A DNA stretch of 64,000 bases from Marinobacter sp. B9-2. GTDB lineage: Bacteria; Pseudomonadota; Gammaproteobacteria; Pseudomonadales; Oleiphilaceae. Shown here piece by piece: positions 60,954 to 64,000 of the stretch. Position 1 is the first letter of the stretch. Each line of letters opens with the position of its first letter. The stretch is from positions 1 to 64,000 of the forward strand of contig PYVH01000002.1 in assembly GCA_003030785.1 (NCBI GenBank), given 5' to 3'. A program made the position numbers and the translations under genes. The notes under the pieces were generated by a model. The model worked only from the letters and a program-made list of their open reading frames with translations, did not search any database and was not told the origin of the DNA.

Positions 60954-62138
60954 TCAAAGCATCTCGATAGCCATTGCCGTAGCTTCACCACCACCAATGC
61001 AGAGGGCTGCGATGCCTCTCTTTTTGCCGTAACGCTGGAGGGCGTACATAAGGGTTACCAGGAGGCGGGATCCGGTGGAGCCGACCGGGTGGCCCTGTGC
61101 GCATGCGCCGCCGTGGATGTTAACTTTCTCGGGGTCCAGGCCTAGTTCGCGGATGGGCATCATGGCGACCATGGCGAAGGCTTCGTTGATCTCGAAGAGG
61201 TCTACGTCGTCTTTGCTCCAGCCGGTTTTGCCGAACAGGGTTTCGATGGCGCCGACAGGGGCGCAGGTAAACTCGGCAGGATGCTGGGACTGGGTGCTGT
61301 GACCGACGATTCGGGCCAGGGGTTTGAGGCCGCGCTTTTCAGCTTCGGACTCGCGCATCAGGAGCAACGCAGAAGCGCCGTCTGAGATCGAAGAGGCATT
61401 TGCCGCTGTGACGGTGCCATCTTTGGCGAATGCCGGGCGGAGGCTCGGGATCTTGTCGATGTTGGCGTTGTGGGGTTGCTCGTCGTCCTCAACGACCACC
61501 TCGCCTTTTCGGCTTTTCACGGTTACCGGAATGATCTCGTCTTTCAGCAGGCCTTCCTCAATGGCTTTTTTGGCCCGAGTGAGGGAGGTGATGGCGTATT
61601 CATCCATTTCTTCCCGGGTGTAGCCTTTCTTGTCCGCCATTTCCTGGGCAAAGGCGCCCATCAGGCGACCAGTTTCGGCGTCTTCGAGGCCGTCCAGGAA
61701 CATATGATCCTGGGGTGCCTGACCCGGGCCCATGCGGTAGCCGCTGCGAACGCCCTGCAGGATGTAGGGAGCGTTCGACATGCTTTCCATACCACCGGCA
61801 ACCATGATGTCGTTGCTGCCGGCTTTGATCAGATCGTGGGCGAACATGGCGGCTTTCATGCCGGAGCCGCAGAGCTTATTGATGGTGGTAGCTCCAGTGT
61901 GATCCGGGAGGCCGGCCTTGCGCATGGCCTGGCGGGCCGGGCCCTGTTTTAGGCCGGCAGGCAGGACGTTGCCCATGATGACTTCCTGCACATCCGCAGG
62001 CTTCAGACCGGCGCGTTTTACGGCCTCGGCGATGGTGATCGCTCCAAGATCGGTTGCGCTGACACTGGCCAGGCTACCCTGGAATCCACCCATGGGGGTA
62101 CGAACCCCGCTTACGATAACGACGTTGTCTGTGCTCAT
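60954..62138 (-). CDS. Acetyl-CoA C-acyltransferase (thiolase)
   Basis: Thiolase of 394 residues, interconverting two acetyl-CoA and acetoacetyl-CoA, or cleaving 3-ketoacyl-CoA. The nucleophile Cys is in INKLCGSGMKA near residue 89; the second catalytic pair is in NIHGGACAQGHPVGSTGSR (His) and ALCIGGGEATA (Cys). The start STDNVVIVSGVRTPMGGFQGSL is the AtoB/PhaA type. No gene partner is adjacent: it lies 35 nt after zapE on the same strand, with repeats downstream. Acetyl-CoA acetyltransferase is the more likely role, but a beta-oxidation thiolase cannot be excluded. Confidence 0.93.
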   Translation of the reverse strand: MSTDNVVIVSGVRTPMGGFQGSLASVSATDLGAITIAEAVKRAGLKPADVQEVIMGNVLPAGLKQGPARQAMRKAGLPDHTGATTINKLCGSGMKAAMFAHDLIKAGSNDIMVAGGMESMSNAPYILQGVRSGYRMGPGQAPQDHMFLDGLEDAETGRLMGAFAQEMADKKGYTREEMDEYAITSLTRAKKAIEEGLLKDEIIPVTVKSRKGEVVVEDDEQPHNANIDKIPSLRPAFAKDGTVTAANASSISDGASALLLMRESEAEKRGLKPLARIVGHSTQSQHPAEFTCAPVGAIETLFGKTGWSKDDVDLFEINEAFAMVAMMPIRELGLDPEKVNIHGGACAQGHPVGSTGSRLLVTLMYALQRYGKKRGIAALCIGGGEATAMAIEML

Positions 62139-62173
62139 TTCTGAATCTCTCTGTTGGTTGTCTGGTAGTTTTT

Positions 62174-63307
62174 TTATGGCTTATGCGGCGCTTCAAGGTA
62201 TTCCCGGGACTGCATCTCCAGCAGGCGGGATTCGGTTCGCTCGAATTCGAAGCCGAGGCGGCCGCCGGTGTAAAGCTCTGTGATAGGTGCCGCCGCCGAG
62301 ATGATGACTTTAACGTTGCGGTCGTAAAATTCGTCAATCATGTTAATGAACCGGCGCGCCTGATCGTCTTTTTCTTTGCCCAGAACGGGCACGTTGCTGA
62401 CGATGATGGCGTGGAACTGCCTGGCCATCTCGATGTAATCGTTCTGGCTTCGTGGGCCGTCGCAGACGTCTTTGAAATCGAACCAGACTACGTCGTCTGC
62501 GTGCGCCTGGGCCGGAATTTTGCGGCCGTTGATTTCCATGGTTTTGCTGTGTTTCGCAGCCTCAACTGCCAGGGCATCAAAGCTCTTGCGAAGGCTGACG
62601 TCGGCTTCTTCATCCAGTGGCGAGTGAAAGAGCTCCGCCTGCTCCAGGGTTCTCAACCGGTAATCTACCCCGCCATCTACATTGACCACGTCAGTGTGCT
62701 TCTTGACCAGCTCAATTGCCGGCAGGAACCGGGCCCGCTGGAGGCCGTCCTTGTAAAGACCATCCGGGACGATGTTGGAGGTGCACACGAGGGTGACGCC
62801 GCGGCTAAACAAACCGTCCATCAGGGTTGCGAGGATCATGGCGTCGCCAATGTCAGACACGAAAAACTCGTCGAAACAGATAACCCGGGTTTCATCAGCA
62901 AACTTCTTGGAGACCAGCTCCAGCGGGTTTTTCTCGCCCTTGAGGGACTTGAGTTCGCTGTGCACCCGCTGCATGAAGCGGTGGAAGTGGACCCGCATCT
63001 TGCGATCAAAGGGCAACGACTCGTAAAACGTATCCATCAGGTAGGTTTTACCGCGACCTACTCCGCCCCAAAAATACAGGCCCTTCACCGGCTCTTCCTT
63101 GCCTTTCTTGAGCTTGCGCAAAAGTTTGACCTTGGGCTTGCTGCGATCCCTTTCGGCTTCCACCAGTTTGTCGTACAGTGACTGCAGGCGCTTGACCGCA
63201 TCTTCCTGGGCGGAGTCCTTCTGGAAATCCGGGCGTTCAAGATCCTTCTGGTAACGTTGCCAAGGGGTCATGGTCGCACTGGTTTCGGAGGACATCGCAG
63301 CTGTCAT
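62174..63307 (-). CDS. zapE: Cell division ATPase ZapE (AFG1 family)
   Basis: AAA+-like ATPase of 377 residues that in E. coli joins the Z-ring late in division. Walker A GGVGRGKTYLMDTF is near residue 80; Walker B-type VICFDEFFVSDIGDAMIL is near 130; FSRGVTLVCTSN, and WFDFKDVCDGPRSQNDYIEMARQFH follow. I choose ATG 63307 (MTAAMSSETSATMTPWQRY), giving the usual N-terminus; earlier codons in frame are not family-like. It diverges from zapG, the arrangement found in E. coli. Confidence 0.92.
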   Translation of the reverse strand: MTAAMSSETSATMTPWQRYQKDLERPDFQKDSAQEDAVKRLQSLYDKLVEAERDRSKPKVKLLRKLKKGKEEPVKGLYFWGGVGRGKTYLMDTFYESLPFDRKMRVHFHRFMQRVHSELKSLKGEKNPLELVSKKFADETRVICFDEFFVSDIGDAMILATLMDGLFSRGVTLVCTSNIVPDGLYKDGLQRARFLPAIELVKKHTDVVNVDGGVDYRLRTLEQAELFHSPLDEEADVSLRKSFDALAVEAAKHSKTMEINGRKIPAQAHADDVVWFDFKDVCDGPRSQNDYIEMARQFHAIIVSNVPVLGKEKDDQARRFINMIDEFYDRNVKVIISAAAPITELYTGGRLGFEFERTESRLLEMQSREYLEAPHKP

Positions 63308-63502
63308 CAAGGTATTCCCGGAAGTTGGTCGTAAATTTGGGCGCAGTATTGTCTCGCATTTGGCGATTTTTCGCCACGTTGGCCGCCTCGGCAGCAATAC
63401 GACGATTGGCTCAGGCCACAATCATGGGATGATCGAGCCTGGGGCGTTATACTGGCCTGACAGGGGCTTGGCTCACTTCTAGGTAAAAGGACGACACAGC
63501 AT

Positions 63503-63943
63503 ATGACAAACCTGATTCTGGCAGCGATTGCCGCATTGGTTGTTGGCATTGTCATCGGGGTATTTGTTGGCCGTTCCGGTCAGGGAACGACGCTTCGGCA
63601 GCGCCGGGCGGAACAGCAGATTGAGGAACTGAGAAGCGAATATACCCGCTACCAGGCCCAGGTGAATGAGCATTTCATGGAGTCGGCCCATTTGCTGCGC
63701 CGCTTCAACGATGCCTACCGCGATGTGAACCAGCACATGGCCCGCGGTGCCAATCGTCTTTGCAATGACGAAGACTGGATGGAGGAGTTGGCGCAGGAAA
63801 CTTCCAAGAAGCGCCTGGAGGAAGTGCGCGAGGACGCTTCCGAGCCGCCACGGGATTATGCGCCGAAGACGGATCCCAAGGATTCCGGCACGCTTGCTGA
63901 GGACTTTGGGCTCAAGAAGGGTGATAAGGCTCAGCAGGCCTAA
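63503..63943 (+). CDS. zapG: YhcB/ZapG inner-membrane protein (DUF1043)
   Basis: Small inner-membrane protein of 146 residues. One N-terminal membrane segment (LILAAIAALVVGIVIGVFVG) is followed by a cytoplasmic coiled coil (RQRRAEQQIEELRSEYTRYQAQVNEHFMESAHLLRRFNDAYRDVNQHMARGANRLC) and a charged tail. This is YhcB (ZapG), linked to cell division and envelope coordination. It faces zapE across 195 nt, which contains both promoters. The last 57 nt of the window hold no gene I can identify. Confidence 0.93.
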   Translation: MTNLILAAIAALVVGIVIGVFVGRSGQGTTLRQRRAEQQIEELRSEYTRYQAQVNEHFMESAHLLRRFNDAYRDVNQHMARGANRLCNDEDWMEELAQETSKKRLEEVREDASEPPRDYAPKTDPKDSGTLAEDFGLKKGDKAQQA

Positions 63944-64000
63944 CTCGCATAGATCTGGTAATTCGGCTTGTTGCAGGACTGATGGTTTGGGAGGGGGAGC

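Noticed and set aside
1-64000. tRNA, rRNA, CRISPR array or prophage
   Set aside because: I found no cloverleaf, rRNA-like sequence, regularly spaced repeat array with variable spacers and cas genes, or phage structural genes; the 15-bp repeats at 4596-5411 are too few and in mixed orientation.

Overview
The window looks like chromosome of a marine gammaproteobacterium, most probably Marinobacter or a close relative. I infer this from the mix of type IV pilus genes (pilBCD-coaE-yacG), divergent zapE/zapG, an RfaH-linked surface polysaccharide locus, and a DUF1329/DUF1302 pair with a MalT-like regulator. I could not run a database search, so the genus is inference.

Layout. 1-2074: right part of an IS21-family element (istA cut by the window edge, istB, tandem terminal repeats). 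It abuts a 78-bp remnant of a metallo-beta-lactamase (MBL)/beta-CASP gene. 2.2-5.4 kb: a small accessory patch with a GxxExxY protein and its 32-bp inverted repeat, a DUF2442 gene with a decayed DUF4160 partner, an intact MBL/beta-CASP nuclease-like gene carrying an in-frame palindromic insert, and a RelBE-type toxin-antitoxin pair bracketed by copies of a 15-bp repeat. 5.4-7.3 kb: a glmS gene broken at its interdomain linker.

7.4-34 kb, minus strand: a surface polysaccharide (O-antigen or capsule) locus. Read in transcription order it holds cysQ-rfaH, a Wzz-like protein, wzi, an SLBB export protein, a wzz broken by a 10-G tract, a legionaminic/sialic-type nonulosonate pathway (legB, legC, legH, neuB, neuC, ptmE-like, CMP-transferase), Wzx, a GT-B-like protein of unknown specificity, Wzy, a glycosyltransferase, UDP-L-FucNAc synthesis (wbjB-wbjC-wbjD), wbuB, wbuC and wecA. 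An exact 12-nt ops (RfaH recruitment) element lies inside the signal-peptide coding region of wzi, about 1.1 kb downstream of the end of rfaH. This suggests RfaH anti-terminates the roughly 24-kb transcript. The precursors fit together: WecA can start the lipid carrier, WbjBCD supplies UDP-L-FucNAc, WbuB adds it, the Leg/Neu genes supply a CMP-nonulosonate, and Wzx/Wzy/Wzz/Wza-like/Wzi move, polymerise and display the product.

34-44 kb: a second MBL/beta-CASP gene, then a pilin locus with two pilin genes enclosing two Wzy_C-type (O-antigen ligase/oligosaccharyltransferase) genes, a sigma-54 promoter in front of pilA, and divergent pilB-pilC-pilD-coaE. coaE carries another in-frame palindromic insert.

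44-64 kb: ordinary core and envelope genes: an outer-membrane protein of unknown function, trmO, a hybrid sensor kinase, yacG, yfaZ-like, a lipoprotein, a Bax-like glucosaminidase, a YihG-like acyltransferase, a MalT/LuxR-type regulator, DUF1329 and DUF1302 genes, a pair of inverted related palindromic repeats, a thiolase, zapE and zapG. I saw no rRNA, tRNA or CRISPR array.
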